The translations under genes were made by a program, and so were the position numbers. From the NCBI RefSeq assembly GCF_011386835.1, contig NC_088791.1:9238998-9302997 (forward strand): a stretch of DNA of 64,000 nt. Direction: 5' to 3'. Below the pieces are notes generated by a model, which did no database searches, was not told the DNA's origin, and was given only the letters and a program-made list of their open reading frames with translations. This DNA comes from Chrysemys picta bellii. Its lineage: Eukaryota > Chordata > Testudines > Emydidae. Below are positions 25,598 to 34,699 of the stretch, piece after piece; position 1 is the first letter of the stretch, and each line of letters starts with the position of its first letter.

Positions 25598-25770
25598 TGC
25601 ACAATTTACCAATGGGTAAACCAGGCACAGAGAGGATAAACATTTTGCTTCAGAATACACAGCAAATCAATAGTGGTGCCGAGAACAGAATCTAAGGGCT
25701 TGCCTACACTTACCGTGGATGGACGCTGCAGTCTAAGTGGCAGTCTGCTGCTCTAACCACTCAATAACAC
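25598..25770 (-). repeat. MIR-related SINE, right part, with Harbinger stub
   Basis: GGTAAACCAGGCACAGAGAGG and CTGCTCTAACCACTCAATA are reverse-strand MIR/tRNA-like blocks. At 25696-25733 they are interrupted by a 38-bp stub beginning GGGCTTGCCTACACTTACC, flanked by TAA on both sides (25693-25695 and 25734-25736). This fits a deleted Harbinger MITE. Confidence 0.5.
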
Positions 25771-27635
25771 CTCCTCCTGAAATTTAATAGCTACCTATTA
25801 GACAAGGCCAACATAAAAAAATGGGAGCTTCACAGCACATCACAGAAACAGTGCTCTAGTACAATCCCACTTTATCTCCCTGCTCCTAAGTAGGTGTATA
25901 GCAAAGTTTTCAAGCCCTGCATTAGATTATCCGCTCCACTCTGCCTACTTTGTCTGTTATTGTGAGCAAACGTGGTACTGTACAATGATCTGCATCAGGA
26001 CCTAGATAAATGAGAAATCTTCTTAAAAGGAAGTGTCCAGAAAACCAGTCTATTCCCAATGCAATGGGAAGGATTGCCACTTACTGGGGACAGTCATACT
26101 ACTTTATTGAGATACAAGCTACAGTCCTTTCTATGGACTATCCCTCAATTTCCTGATTATCTGCATCCCAAGATACTGTGGTGTTTCCAAAATAACTAAG
26201 AGTTTGCCTATTATAGTTGGCAATATCTTACTGCAAGCTCAAAATTATATGGCTTTCCCTACCAGCCATGTATCTTTCCCATATAGCAAACATTCCTTGA
26301 CATCATCTCAGTTGGGTCTCATCTGAGCTCAAATGTGGTTCCTTCAGTTTTACTTCAAATATAACAATCATATATAAAAATTACTCATATTTTTCTAGAC
26401 ATGCCAAACAGGCATGGAAATGTTGTTAGATGTCCAGCACATTCATCTTGATCTTAACTACTAATAAAAGATCATAGAGAATGAATTTTAATAATATAAC
26501 TTCCTTTCCACCATTTATGCCATTTACTTTTTGCACTCAACTGGAAAATGAAGTTATTAATGGATCAGTTTTCCTTTCAGTTTTACGTTCAGATTCCCAT
26601 GGACTAGTTCAATATTATGTCTGGACTGCAAACACTGCAGGGAATGTTTAGATCCAAAACAAGAACAGCTTCCATTGATTTTTTATTTCTTAAATGTCAT
26701 GACTCACTAGAACGTTTTAATATTTTCACACCGTATTTTATCTAAATGTTAAATTGAAATTTTGGGCCTAATCTATCTATGATATCAGTGCCTCTGTAAC
26801 GAAAGTTCCTAGACAGGTAAAACATAAACATGTAATAATATTAGATATTTCACTATAAACCTAAAGGATTTCAAATTTAGGTTTTGTTAAAAAGGGGGAT
26901 AGGAGATATGACAACATCATATATAAACCAACATAGTTTTCAGTTTTTAAGAATTGTGGAAAAAGTTGGAGATTTAAATCTTCCCTGGTATGCTGGCATC
27001 TCAACCCAAGAGCATTGGGTTTGAGAACCATAAAGTGAAACTTAACACAAACAGAACATAAAAATGATTTATCCAATTTCGCTGTCCACACTCAGTGACA
27101 GTAAAAACAGCTTAAGTAGTAAAAGGTGGTCACATTTACATTATTAAAATTTTTGAAGCTGTCATTAATAAACTACGGTAAAGAATTATTTCAAAATATG
27201 AATTTTATGTTAGTGCCCCTTTTGGTTTTCCCACTATAAACATGTCACACACACACACTTATTTTTTGCTTAGACATTTCATCTTCCCTCAAATTAATTC
27301 TTGCAGTTATCTTGTAACGGGACTCTACAACTTGGTCATATGCTGCAACAAAATGCACCTATCTTATTAATTTCCTTGGCTTTCAATAGTTTAATGTATT
27401 GTTGGGTGGTAAACTGAAATCAAGGACACAGAAAACTTCAGGTGTATTAAAGAAATCTCTCTATATTTACTATTACTTGCCTCTTATTTTGTTACCATCA
27501 CACACTCTAAAAACTAATGTTACACATCTGGGATGCTTGAAAGATCATACAACATGCCTTAGATGTGATCTAAACAACTGTCCACTATGGGTTGCTATCT
27601 TTCTGGAGTTCTGTGTGGTCTCATACACACTTTTT
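25771..27635. other. Intronic stretch, AT-rich
   Basis: No coding exon is seen. A short (CA) run lies at about 27246-27261. Nothing else is supported. Confidence 0.35.
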
Positions 27636-27853
27636 GTATAGCTACATTGCAATTAAAAACCCCTGGTTGGCCTGTGCCTACTGACTCAGACTCACAGGGC
27701 TCAGGCTAAGAGGCTGTTTAATTGCAGTGTAAATATTTGGGCTAGGACTGGAGCACAGGCTCTAGGTCCCAGCAAGGTGGAAAGATCCCAGAGGTCAGGC
27801 TACAGCCCAAAACTGAACATCTATACAGGTGTCTAATTGCACGGTTGACATAC
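27636..27853. mobile_element. Degenerate Harbinger-like palindromic MITE
   Basis: The left end ATTGCAATTAAAAACCCC and the right end GTCTAATTGCACGGTTGACATACCC resemble mutually inverted termini of a turtle MITE. Inside, GGGCTAGGACTGGAGC pairs loosely with a later GGCTACAGCCC. No clean target duplication is visible. Confidence 0.45.
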
Positions 27854-27935
27854 CCATAGAGTTTTAGGGCAGAAGGGACCATCATGATCATCTAGTCTTG
27901 ATCTGCAGACCAGACAACCTCACCCACTTACTCCT
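27854..27935 (-). mobile_element. CR1 3' end fragment (antisense), first piece
   Basis: GGGCAGAAGGGACCATCATG and TGATCATCTAGTCTTGATC are reverse-complement CR1 tail blocks. The copy resumes after an insertion, at 28288. Confidence 0.65.
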
Positions 27936-28287
27936 GCCCATAAATAAGGCTAAGATTTTCAGATGTGTATTTTTATTATAAGTCACAGATAGGATGCGGG
28001 CAATAAAAAATAAAATCACGGAAATGTACAGAGGGCCAGTGCTAGGGGGTAGCAAGCAGGGCAATTGCCCAGGACCCCACGCCTCAAGGGGCCCTGTGAA
28101 CATAAGTTACGGGTGGCAAGGCTCTGACTTTAGCCCCGGGCAGCAGGGCTCCAACTTCAACTGAAGCCTGAGCCCCGCCACCCAGAGCTGAAGCCCATGT
28201 CCTGCCAGCCAGGGCTGAATTAGTGGAATTTCGAGGAAGTCACAGAGCTCTCATAAAATCACAGAATCTGTGACGTTCGTGACAGAC
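27936..28287. mobile_element. hAT-type insertion inside CR1, itself carrying a second element
   Basis: It is flanked by TTACTCCT on both sides (27928-27935 and 28288-28295), a perfect 8-bp duplication. The outer element carries GTCACAGATAGGATGCGGGC and, at the other end, GAATCTGTGACGTTCGTGAC, which belong to the same dispersed family as 36665-37260. An inner element starting CAGAGGGCCAGTGCTAG lies at about 28028-28227 and matches the nested element at 44522-44709 in reverse. Confidence 0.7.
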
Positions 28288-28620
28288 TTACTCCTAACCT
28301 GTCACTGATTTACTGAAATCCTCAAATCTTAAGTTGAAGCCTTGACATCACAGAGAATCCACTTTTAATCTAGTTCAAACCAGCAAGTGACCTATCCGTA
28401 CTGCAGAGGAAGATGAAAACTTCACAGGATCTCTGCCAATCTGATCCCAAGGAAAATTTCTCCCCAAACAGGGCGATCAGTTAGAACCTCAGCATGTGGG
28501 TGAGATCCACCAACCAGACACCTGGGAAAGAATTTCTGTAGTAACTCAGAGTCCTCAACATCTAGTGTCCAATCACTGACCTATGCCTGCAGGACACTAA
28601 AGAAAACCAGATTTTTTTCC
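28288..28620 (-). mobile_element. CR1 antisense fragment, second piece
   Basis: CTGATTTACTGAAATCCTC, CTGCAGAGGAAGATGAAAAC, AAATTTCTCCCC and AGAACCTCAGCATGTGGG are blocks I recognise from the antisense 3' UTR of a turtle CR1 subfamily. It continues the piece ending at 27935. Confidence 0.6.
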
Positions 28621-29689
28621 AGTCATTATCATGATGCTTAAATAAGAGGCGCTGTGTAAATGCAAATTATTATTATTATAGTTTATTCCAGGTAGATGAT
28701 ACAAAGCCACTGAATTTTATAATTCATTATTAATGCAACCATCTCATAATGCACAGCAGTTACAATATGATGAGTGTGTGCATGGGAACAGCAAATAATA
28801 ATATTAGTAAGCATCAGTATGTGAAAGGTTGGCATTAGTAAACACCAGTGTGGGAAAGTGGCTGCCAACTCACTGGTTGTAAGCAGCATAGAAAGGATGT
28901 GATTTTAAAAGTATTTTTAAAGGGACAGAGGGAAACGAGGAGTGGAGTGAGGGGATCAGACAGATTCAGACACAGTAGCTGGATCATCCTCTGACATAGA
29001 AAGGAGGGATTGTAGGGGTGAGTGCAGGCAAAAAACAGCAGAATCACAATATGATGTGACATACTGTACTTGCAGTTTTTCCTTTTCATCCCCTGCAAGG
29101 CAATACAATCCCTAGAAGGCAGCAACTTTTCAATCGTTGTGGTTTATAACAGGATATGAGACTGCATGTACATTTCCTGGTGCTTTCTGACCAGCCTTAG
29201 TCTAATCAGCTCAAAGGCCGCTGTGCATGCAGGGTGCTCCAGCAAACACGGATACAGGGGTTCCCAGTCTTTCCAGGACATCACAAGAATGGTACTGACT
29301 AAGCCCTGTTGCTTTCATTGAGGGACCCCAGAATAGGGCACAGGGGGCATGTGAGAAAGAGTCTTCTGTGGTCACAAGATCCTTAGGCCCTCTTATTTCA
29401 ATCAAGTCACCCAAAGAGGTGGCTGGGGAAAGGGAATAGGACCTAATGCACATTAGAGCCACCACAGAGCATGTGGATGCCCTTAATCCCAATGAAGGGC
29501 TTCCTAAAAATTGGGGGGGGGGGGGTGCCCTGCTGGGTTTGCCTGGTCTCTAGCTCTCACTGTTAATGTCAGCGCCGTTGGGACTTAACAGGACTGTTGT
29601 GGTTATGTGGGCCAAAGAGGCCACCCCCCAATGCCCACAAGGGCCACTATGTCAGACAAGCACCTCTGATAACTGGGGGGTACCCTCCA
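28621..29689. other. Intronic stretch approaching the CpG island
   Basis: No gene is seen. A 13-base G run lies at 29513-29525. GC content rises from about 29550. Confidence 0.4.
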
Positions 29690-30125
29690 GCCGCAGGGCA
29701 CGCTGGTGCCCAGTGTCATGAGCGGCTTCTGAGAGCCGGGGATCCCCTGCGGCCATAGCCTGAGATCCCCACTGAGGCTAAGCCGTCCCCTCCCTCCCCC
29801 ACGAGAAATGGGGGCCTCCTGCAGCTGCAGGGTTTGCTGCTGTCCAGGGGTCCCTGAAATCTGGGGGGGGTCACTCGAGTCCCGGCACCACGGGCGCCCT
29901 CAGCTCTGACAAGCGGGGCCTGTCGTGGCCATGGGCCCCCCGCTGCTGGAGGTCCCTGCTACAACCGCGGGGGGCCGGGCCTCGGGGTGGGGGGTCACCC
30001 CATGGCAGCTCCCCGGGGGCCTGAGGGGAAGCGTGGCCCAGCGAGCCCTGCTGAGAGGGGCTTGGAGGGGACGTGCCGCCCACATCCTCGGGGGGGGGAC
30101 CCTGCGAGCTCCCGTCCCCCCCTAC

Positions 30126-30208
30126 CTGATCACAGAGATGAGCAGGCCCGAGGGGTCCTTGCTCTTGCTCATGGTGGTTCTGTATCTCCCGGACGCCTCT
30201 CCCGCCAT
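30126..30208 (-). CDS. EXOC4: EXOC4 coding exon 1 (N-terminus of SEC8)
   Basis: On the minus strand the start codon is at 30208-30206, in a good context (AAGATGG). Twenty-seven codons and two bases follow, ending ATCAG before donor GTAGGG at 30125. The peptide includes SKSKDPSGLLISVIR, which matches the conserved N-terminus of vertebrate EXOC4. The first dozen residues differ from the mammalian form I remember, and the chain is one residue shorter there. An in-frame reading upstream of this ATG exists, but the CpG-island position and conservation favour this start. The split arginine codon AG|G joins exon 2 at 4319 in frame. Confidence 0.96.
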
Positions 30209-30260
30209 CTTGAGCCCACCCCATACACGGGTTCGTACACCCTTGCTAGCTGCAGCTCGA

Positions 30261-30265
30261 CCAAT
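30261..30265 (+). promoter_or_regulatory. CCAAT box (NF-Y type), proximal
   Basis: CTCGACCAATCGGAAT includes CCAATCGG, a good NF-Y core, about 55 bp upstream of the EXOC4 ATG and inverted relative to the gene. NF-Y works in either orientation. Confidence 0.6.
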
Positions 30266-30301
30266 CGGAATCGAGGCGTTGAGCGACGACGACTCAACAC
30301 T

Positions 30302-30306
30302 CCAAT
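30302..30306 (+). promoter_or_regulatory. CCAAT box (NF-Y type), distal
   Basis: The second CCAAT lies 41 bp from the first and in the same orientation. Paired CCAAT boxes at about four helical turns are common in CpG promoters. Function is inferred. Confidence 0.5.
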
Positions 30307-30371
30307 AAGAGCCGAGAGAAGGCGGGATATGGGCGGTCAAGCTTCTATGCAATGTGTGGGACAGGCCCTGG

Positions 30372-30390
30372 GCACGCTGGGAGTTGTAGT
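30372..30390 (-). promoter_or_regulatory. ZNF143/THAP11-type motif in EXOC4 promoter
   Basis: On the minus strand it reads ACTACAACTCCCAGCGTGC, nearly the consensus of the ACTACAANTCCCAG motif bound by ZNF143 (STAF) and THAP11 with HCFC1. It lies about 165 bp upstream of the ATG in gene orientation. It is a strong motif by sequence; occupancy is unproven. Confidence 0.75.
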
Positions 30391-30589
30391 TTTCACCGTG
30401 TTCTTTTTTCAGCGGCCCGTGCTCAGGTAACTGGTCCATGAAACTGAGTTGAGCTGAGCTAACTTGGCATAAAATGTTCTAGCCTTGGAAGAGGTTAGAG
30501 GGAGGGGCTTGGAGCCAGTCTGACGTGCCTGATTCAATAGCCTCAATATTTCCAGCGTCACCCCAATTGTTATTATTATGTACTGTTAA

Positions 30590-30732
30590 ACTGCAGCAAG
30601 GGAGGATTAGGTTTGACATGAGGAAAAACTTCCTTCGGGGTGGTTAAGCACTGGAATAAATTGCCTAGGGAGGTTGTGGAATCTCCATCATTGGGGATTT
30701 TTAAGAGCAGGTTAGACAAACACCTGTGAGGG
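30590..30732 (+). mobile_element. CR1 3' fragment, left piece
   Basis: GGATTAGGTTTGACATGAGG, AAAAACTTCCTTC, GGGAGGTTGTGGAATCTCC and GTTAGACAAACACCTG are CR1 ORF2 end and 3' UTR blocks. It is cut at 30733 by a GC-rich hAT element and continues at 31638. Confidence 0.88.
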
Positions 30733-31637
30733 CAGGGCCGGCTTTAGCAAGAGCGGGGCCCGATTCCTGGGGGCGGAGCTTGCTGCAAGCCCCGCCCCCA
30801 GGAATCGAGCCGGGCTCCGGCCGGGGTTGCCGGGCTTGGGTCCGACCCGGAGCCGCGCCGCGGGGGCCGTGCCGGGGGGGGACACGACCCAAGCCGCGCC
30901 GGGGGGGCCGCATCGGGGGGGGACACACGACCCGAGCCGGGGGGGGGGGGCCAAGACACGACCCGAGCCGCGCCGCGGGGGCCGCGCCAGGGGAGACATG
31001 AGCCGTGCCGCAGGGGCCGCACCGGAGGGACGACCCGAGCCGCGCCGCGGGGGCCGCACCGGGGGGGGGAACGACACACACGAGCCACGCCGCGGGGGCT
31101 GAGACATGACCCGAGCCGCGCAGGCCGAGACACGACCCGAGCCGCGCCGCGGGGGCCGCGCCGGGGGGTGGGGTGGGGGGGACGAGCCGTGCCACGCCGC
31201 GGAGGCCATGCCGGGGGGGGACGACCCGAGCCACGCCGCGGGGACCGGGCCGGGCCAGACCCAGGCCGCGCTGCGGGGGCCGAGCCGAGCCGGAGCCGGG
31301 CCGCGCCGCGGGGGCCGGGCTGGAGCCAAGCCGGGCCGGTGTATCAGCACACAAGGTAAGCTGGGGCCTGCGGGAAGGGGCCCCGCCTCCCCGAGCCCTT
31401 CTCGCGCCCCCGCCACCCCAGCTTACCTTGTGTGCTGATACACCGGCCCGCCCCTGCTTCTTTTCAGACTTCCCGCGAATCTCTGATTCGCGGGAAGCAG
31501 GGGAGGGGGCGGAGCGTTCAGGGGAGGGGAGGAGGGGGAAGTGAGCTGGGGGCGGGTTGGAGAGCTGCAGCGCGGGGCCCTCTTGGCGCGGGGCCCAATT
31601 CAGCCGAATCGGCTGAATCGGCCTAAAGCCGGCCCTG
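30733..31637. mobile_element. GC-rich non-autonomous hAT element with internal minisatellite
   Basis: Perfect 15-bp terminal inverted repeats (CAGGGCCGGCTTTAG and its complement) are flanked by perfect 8-bp duplications TGTGAGGG (30725-30732, 31638-31645). The interior is extremely CpG-rich. It contains a degenerate tandem array at about 30830-31330 (GCCGCGCCGCGGGGGCCG core). A perfect 34-nt inverted repeat (31333-31366 with 31416-31449) and a 16-nt one (30761-30776 with 30792-30807) are also present. Long ORFs on both strands, up to 234 codons, are Pro/Arg/Gly-rich products of the array, not genes. It has no transposase. Confidence 0.93.
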
Positions 31638-31748
31638 TGTGAGGGATGGTCTAGCTAAGACTTAGTCCTGCCTTGAGTGCAGGGGACTGGACTAGAAGAC
31701 TTTTCGAGGTCACTTCCAGTCCAATGATTCTATGATTTTCTATGGTAG
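31638..31748 (+). mobile_element. CR1 3' fragment, right piece and tail
   Basis: It resumes GATGGTCTAGCTAAGACTTAG and ends GGACTGGACTAGAAGAC and TGATTCTATGATTTTC, the CR1 terminus. Confidence 0.88.
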
Positions 31749-32240
31749 GTGGGCACTTTCCCAAACACTGAAGAAAGATAGTCCTGCCCCATGCAGCTCA
31801 CAATCTAATGTATTATTATTGCTATTCATTTTTAATTTGGTCTTGGACTTTACCAAGATTTAAAAATATAGAGGATTGAAGGGAGAGAGGAGCATAAAGT
31901 CCTCACCAGGCAACACAGCATCATAATTTCATGGTTCTGATGCAATGCTATTATGTCACCTGAGATGAGATGCTGTTATGTCACATGCCACACGATGATG
32001 CTTTGGCTCAATGACATGACACTGAAAGGGGATGAGGTTTTGGCATTGCATAATGAAGCAATAGTATGATGCCACATCCAGGCTGTTGAATGGCTGTTGA
32101 AAATAGCAATTCCAGTCCTAATAACCACTGGGAAGCATTTCTTGTTCAATTTTATCCTACTTTTTCTACAGCAAGTTACAGTGGATCAGTATATTTGATT
32201 TGGGAGAAATGAAGTAACAGCTGCCCAAACTGAGCTTGAG
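31749..32240. other. Intergenic stretch
   Basis: No gene. It includes loosely repeated ATGATG/ATGTCAC motifs (31920-32080) that recur around 33175-33360, suggesting a common origin of the flanks. Confidence 0.35.
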
Positions 32241-32880
32241 CACTCCTGAATTTTGAGGTGTTCAAATCTGGAAGGCAGGTGCTGGGGGGGCTGTGGCTCC
32301 GCGGGGGAGCACGGCAGCGTGTATGCAGCAGTGTGTGTCTGGCGCTGCGCGGAGCCAGACACGCTGATCTGAGTGGTACGGTAAGGGGGCTGGGGGGTTG
32401 GATGGGGCGGAGGTTCGGGGGGCAGTCAGGGGCAGGGAGAAGGGGGGGTTAGATGGGTCGGGGTTTTGGGGGGGGCAGTCAGGGAACAGGCAGCAGTTGG
32501 ATAGGCATGGGAGTCCCGGGGGTTTGTCAGGGGACAGGTAGGGGGTGGGGTCCTAGGGCGGAAGTTGGGGGGGGTCTCAGGAGGCGGCAGTTGGGGACAA
32601 GGAGAAGGGAGGCTTAGATAGGGGGTGGGGTCCCAAGGGGCAGTTAGGGGCAGGGGTCACGGGAGGGGTGATCAGGGAACAAGGAGCAGCGGCGCTTAGA
32701 TAGGGGGTGGGGTTCTGGGGGGCAGTTAGGGGCAGGGGATGATCAGGGGACAGGGAGCAGGGGGGTTGGATGGGTTGGGGTTTCTGTGGGGGGCAGTCGG
32801 AGGGAGTGGATGGGGGCAGGGTGGGGCTACCCTCCCTCCCCGTGGAGTGTCCTATTTTTTGAATGTTAAAATATGGTATC
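32241..32880 (+). repeat. G-rich minisatellite within a DNA-transposon remnant
   Basis: From about 32380 to 32830 units of roughly 50-80 bp recur, each built on TTAGATAGGGGGTGGGGT, then GGGGCAGTTAGGGGCAGGG and CAGGGAACAAGGAGCAG variants. The plus strand is G-rich with many G3-G8 runs, so G-quadruplexes are possible. The right end (GTGGAGTGTCC, then AATGTTAAAATATGGTA) is the terminus of a common turtle repeat. ORFs here are compositional. Confidence 0.65.
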
Positions 32881-33119
32881 CCTACTCACAGTGCAGCTCT
32901 CCATTCACAGCAGGCTGCAGCATGAGGTCTCAGCTTCCTCACTCCCTCCCCCTCTTTCCTGTTGGTTGTGGCCAAGGGAATGCTGGGAAATGTAGTTCTT
33001 TCCCTGCTCCAGGGCTGGCTCTATAGGCAGGGAGCTAACCAAGGAACTACAGCTCCCAGGGCCCCCTGTTGGTTCTCAGCTCCCATGCTGGATCCCTGCC
33101 ACCCCTGCAAATGGGCTGC

Positions 33120-33171
33120 CCCAAGCACGTGCTTGCTTTGCTGGTGCCTAGAGCTGCCCCTGGACACATCA
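33120..33171 (+). mobile_element. hAT right terminus, left end not found
   Basis: GCACGTGCTTGCTTTGCTGG followed by GCCTAGAGCTGCCCCTG resembles the right inverted terminus of a turtle hAT MITE. A possible left partner, CAGGGCTGGCTCTATAGGC at 33009, is similar, but the flanks do not match, so the boundary is uncertain. Confidence 0.4.
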
Positions 33172-33565
33172 TAATGCAGGGTGGTTTCGCTGATGCTGCA
33201 TCATAAAGCAACATTATGGTGTGGTATTGTAACAGGATGAGTTTTCTATATGGCATGATAACACTTTCACTGAATGTGGTGTGGCGTAATTGGATGAAGC
33301 TTTAGCACCACATGATATCATTGCAACATGATGTCATGGAGCCATCATAGCATGATGATATCTTGGTAGAGCTGGGAGAAAATTTCCCATCAATACCTGT
33401 TTTTTTAATGCAAAGTGACTTTTTTGACAAAATGGTAAGTTTTGCAGAAAATGTTGATTTTTGTTAATATTTTTCAGGCTATCATCAAAAACCCCTAAAG
33501 TAAACAATTTTTTGGTTTTGGTTGCCAAAATTTGAAAAAAAATTGTTTGGGGGTTTTCAGATAAA

Positions 33566-34478
33566 CATAAGAACACGAGAACGGCCATACTGGGTCAGAC
33601 CAAAGGTCCATCTAGCCCAGTATCCTGTCTTTCAACAGTGGCCAATGACAGGTATCCCAGAGGGAACGAACAGAACAGGTAATTATCAAGTGATCCATCC
33701 CTTGTCGCCCATTCCCAGCTTCTGGCAAACAGAGGCTAGGGACACCATCCCTCCCCACCCTAATAGCCATTGATGGACCTATCCTCCATGAATTTATCTA
33801 GGGTTTTTTAACCCTGTTATAGTCTTGGCCTTCACAACATCCTGTGTCAAGACATTCCACAGGTTGACTGTACGGTGTGTGAAGAAATACTTCCTTTTGT
33901 TTGTTTCAAACCTGCTGCCTATTAATTTTGTTTGGTGACCCCTAGTTCTTGTATTATGAGAAGGAGTAAATAACACTTCCTTATTTACTTTCTCCACATC
34001 AGCCATGATTTTATAGACCTCTATCATATCCCTCTTTAGTCTTCTCTTTTCCAAGCTGAAAAGTCCCAGACTTATTAATCGCTCCTCATACGGAAGACTT
34101 TCCATACTCCTAATCATTTTTGTTGCCCTTTTCTGAACCATTTCTGATTCCACTATATCTTTTTTGAGATGGGGCAACCACATCTGCCTATAGTATTCAA
34201 GGTGTGGGCATATCATAGATTTATATAGAGGCAATATGATATTTTCTGTCTTATTATCTATCCCTTTCTTAATGATTCCCAACATTCTGTTTGCTTTTCT
34301 GACTGCTGCTTCACATTGAGTGGATGTTTTCAGAGAACTCTCCACAATGATTCCAAGATCTCTTTCTTGAGTGGTAACAGCTAATTTAGACCCCATCATT
34401 TTATGTGTATAGTTGGGATTATGTTTTCCAATGCGTATTACTTTGCATTTATCAACATTGAAGTTCATCTGCCATTTT
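33566..34478 (-). pseudogene. CR1-clade LINE, RT C-terminal region and 3' UTR
   Basis: The minus-strand ORF at 33794-34486 is open for 230 codons. It reads [14 protein letters not shown], then [26 protein letters not shown] and [18 protein letters not shown]. This is the thumb and C-terminal region of a CR1-clade reverse transcriptase. The 3' UTR ends near 33566 at ACATAAGAAC on the plus strand. It belongs to a different subfamily from the plus-strand copies. The upstream part lies beyond a retroposon at 34479. Confidence 0.88.
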
Positions 34479-34574
34479 ACCTGCATCTGAAGAAAGTGGG
34501 TTTTTACCCACGAAAGCTTATGCCCAAATAAATCTGTTAGTCTTTAAAGTGCCACCTGAGTCCTCGTTGTTTTT
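34479..34574 (+). mobile_element. Short Penelope/SINE-like retroposon with 12-bp duplication
   Basis: A 96-bp insert in the CR1 copy is flanked by ATCTGCCATTTT on both sides (34467-34478 and 34575-34586). It runs from ACCTGCATCTGAAG through CCCACGAAAGCTTATGC to a T-rich end. The CTGAAGA, hairpin, GAAA order resembles a hammerhead ribozyme core. The target duplication length indicates retroposition. Confidence 0.9.
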
Positions 34575-34690
34575 ATCTGCCATTTTGTTGCCCAGTCACC
34601 CAGTTTTGTGATATCCTTGTGTAGCTCTTTGTAGTCTGCTTGGGACTTAGTTATCTTGAGTAGTTTTGTATCATCTGCATAAAACTTGAA
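34575..34690 (-). pseudogene. CR1-clade LINE, RT catalytic region piece
   Basis: It continues the minus-strand CR1 beyond the retroposon. It encodes FYADDTKLLK with the YADD catalytic motif of reverse transcriptase, then runs out near 34690. The element is 5'-truncated just upstream of the active site. Confidence 0.85.
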
Positions 34691-34699
34691 ACATTTAAT

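Larger units (their letters stand above)
4320..30125 (-). other. EXOC4: EXOC4 intron 1 (about 25.8 kb)
   Basis: The intron is bounded by donor AG|GTAGGG at 30126/30125 and acceptor TTAG at 4323-4320 on the minus strand. The two exons join in phase, giving an unbroken N-terminus. It is filled with transposon remains listed separately. I found no host exon inside it. Whether extra untranslated or alternative first exons exist cannot be decided from sequence alone. Confidence 0.9.
29690..30420 (-). promoter_or_regulatory. EXOC4: EXOC4 CpG-rich promoter and exon 1 region
   Basis: The stretch is markedly GC- and CpG-rich compared with the intron on one side, and it brackets the start codon at 30208. 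No TATA box is visible upstream of the ATG. The region just upstream (30209-30420) carries two CCAAT boxes, a GGGCGG GC box near 30326-30331 and a ZNF143-type motif. The start site of transcription cannot be fixed from sequence; dispersed initiation is expected for such a promoter. Confidence 0.8.

Noticed and set aside
29871..30430. Plus-strand ORFs through the CpG island, considered as a divergent gene sharing the promoter
   Set aside because: They overlap EXOC4 exon 1 and its GC-rich flanks in other frames; no domain or plausible exon structure is seen. In mammals the gene upstream of EXOC4 is CHCHD3, and I found none of its N-terminal sequence here.
30701..31416. Overlapping ORFs of up to 234 codons on both strands, rich in Pro, Arg, Gly and Ala
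   Set aside because: They are translations of the CpG-rich tandem array inside the hAT element; GC-rich sequence lacks stop codons by composition, and no domain is present.
33009..33171. Complete hAT element from CAGGGCTGGCTC to GAGCTGCCCCTG
   Set aside because: The termini are only partly complementary and the flanking 8-mers do not match, so only the right end is reported.
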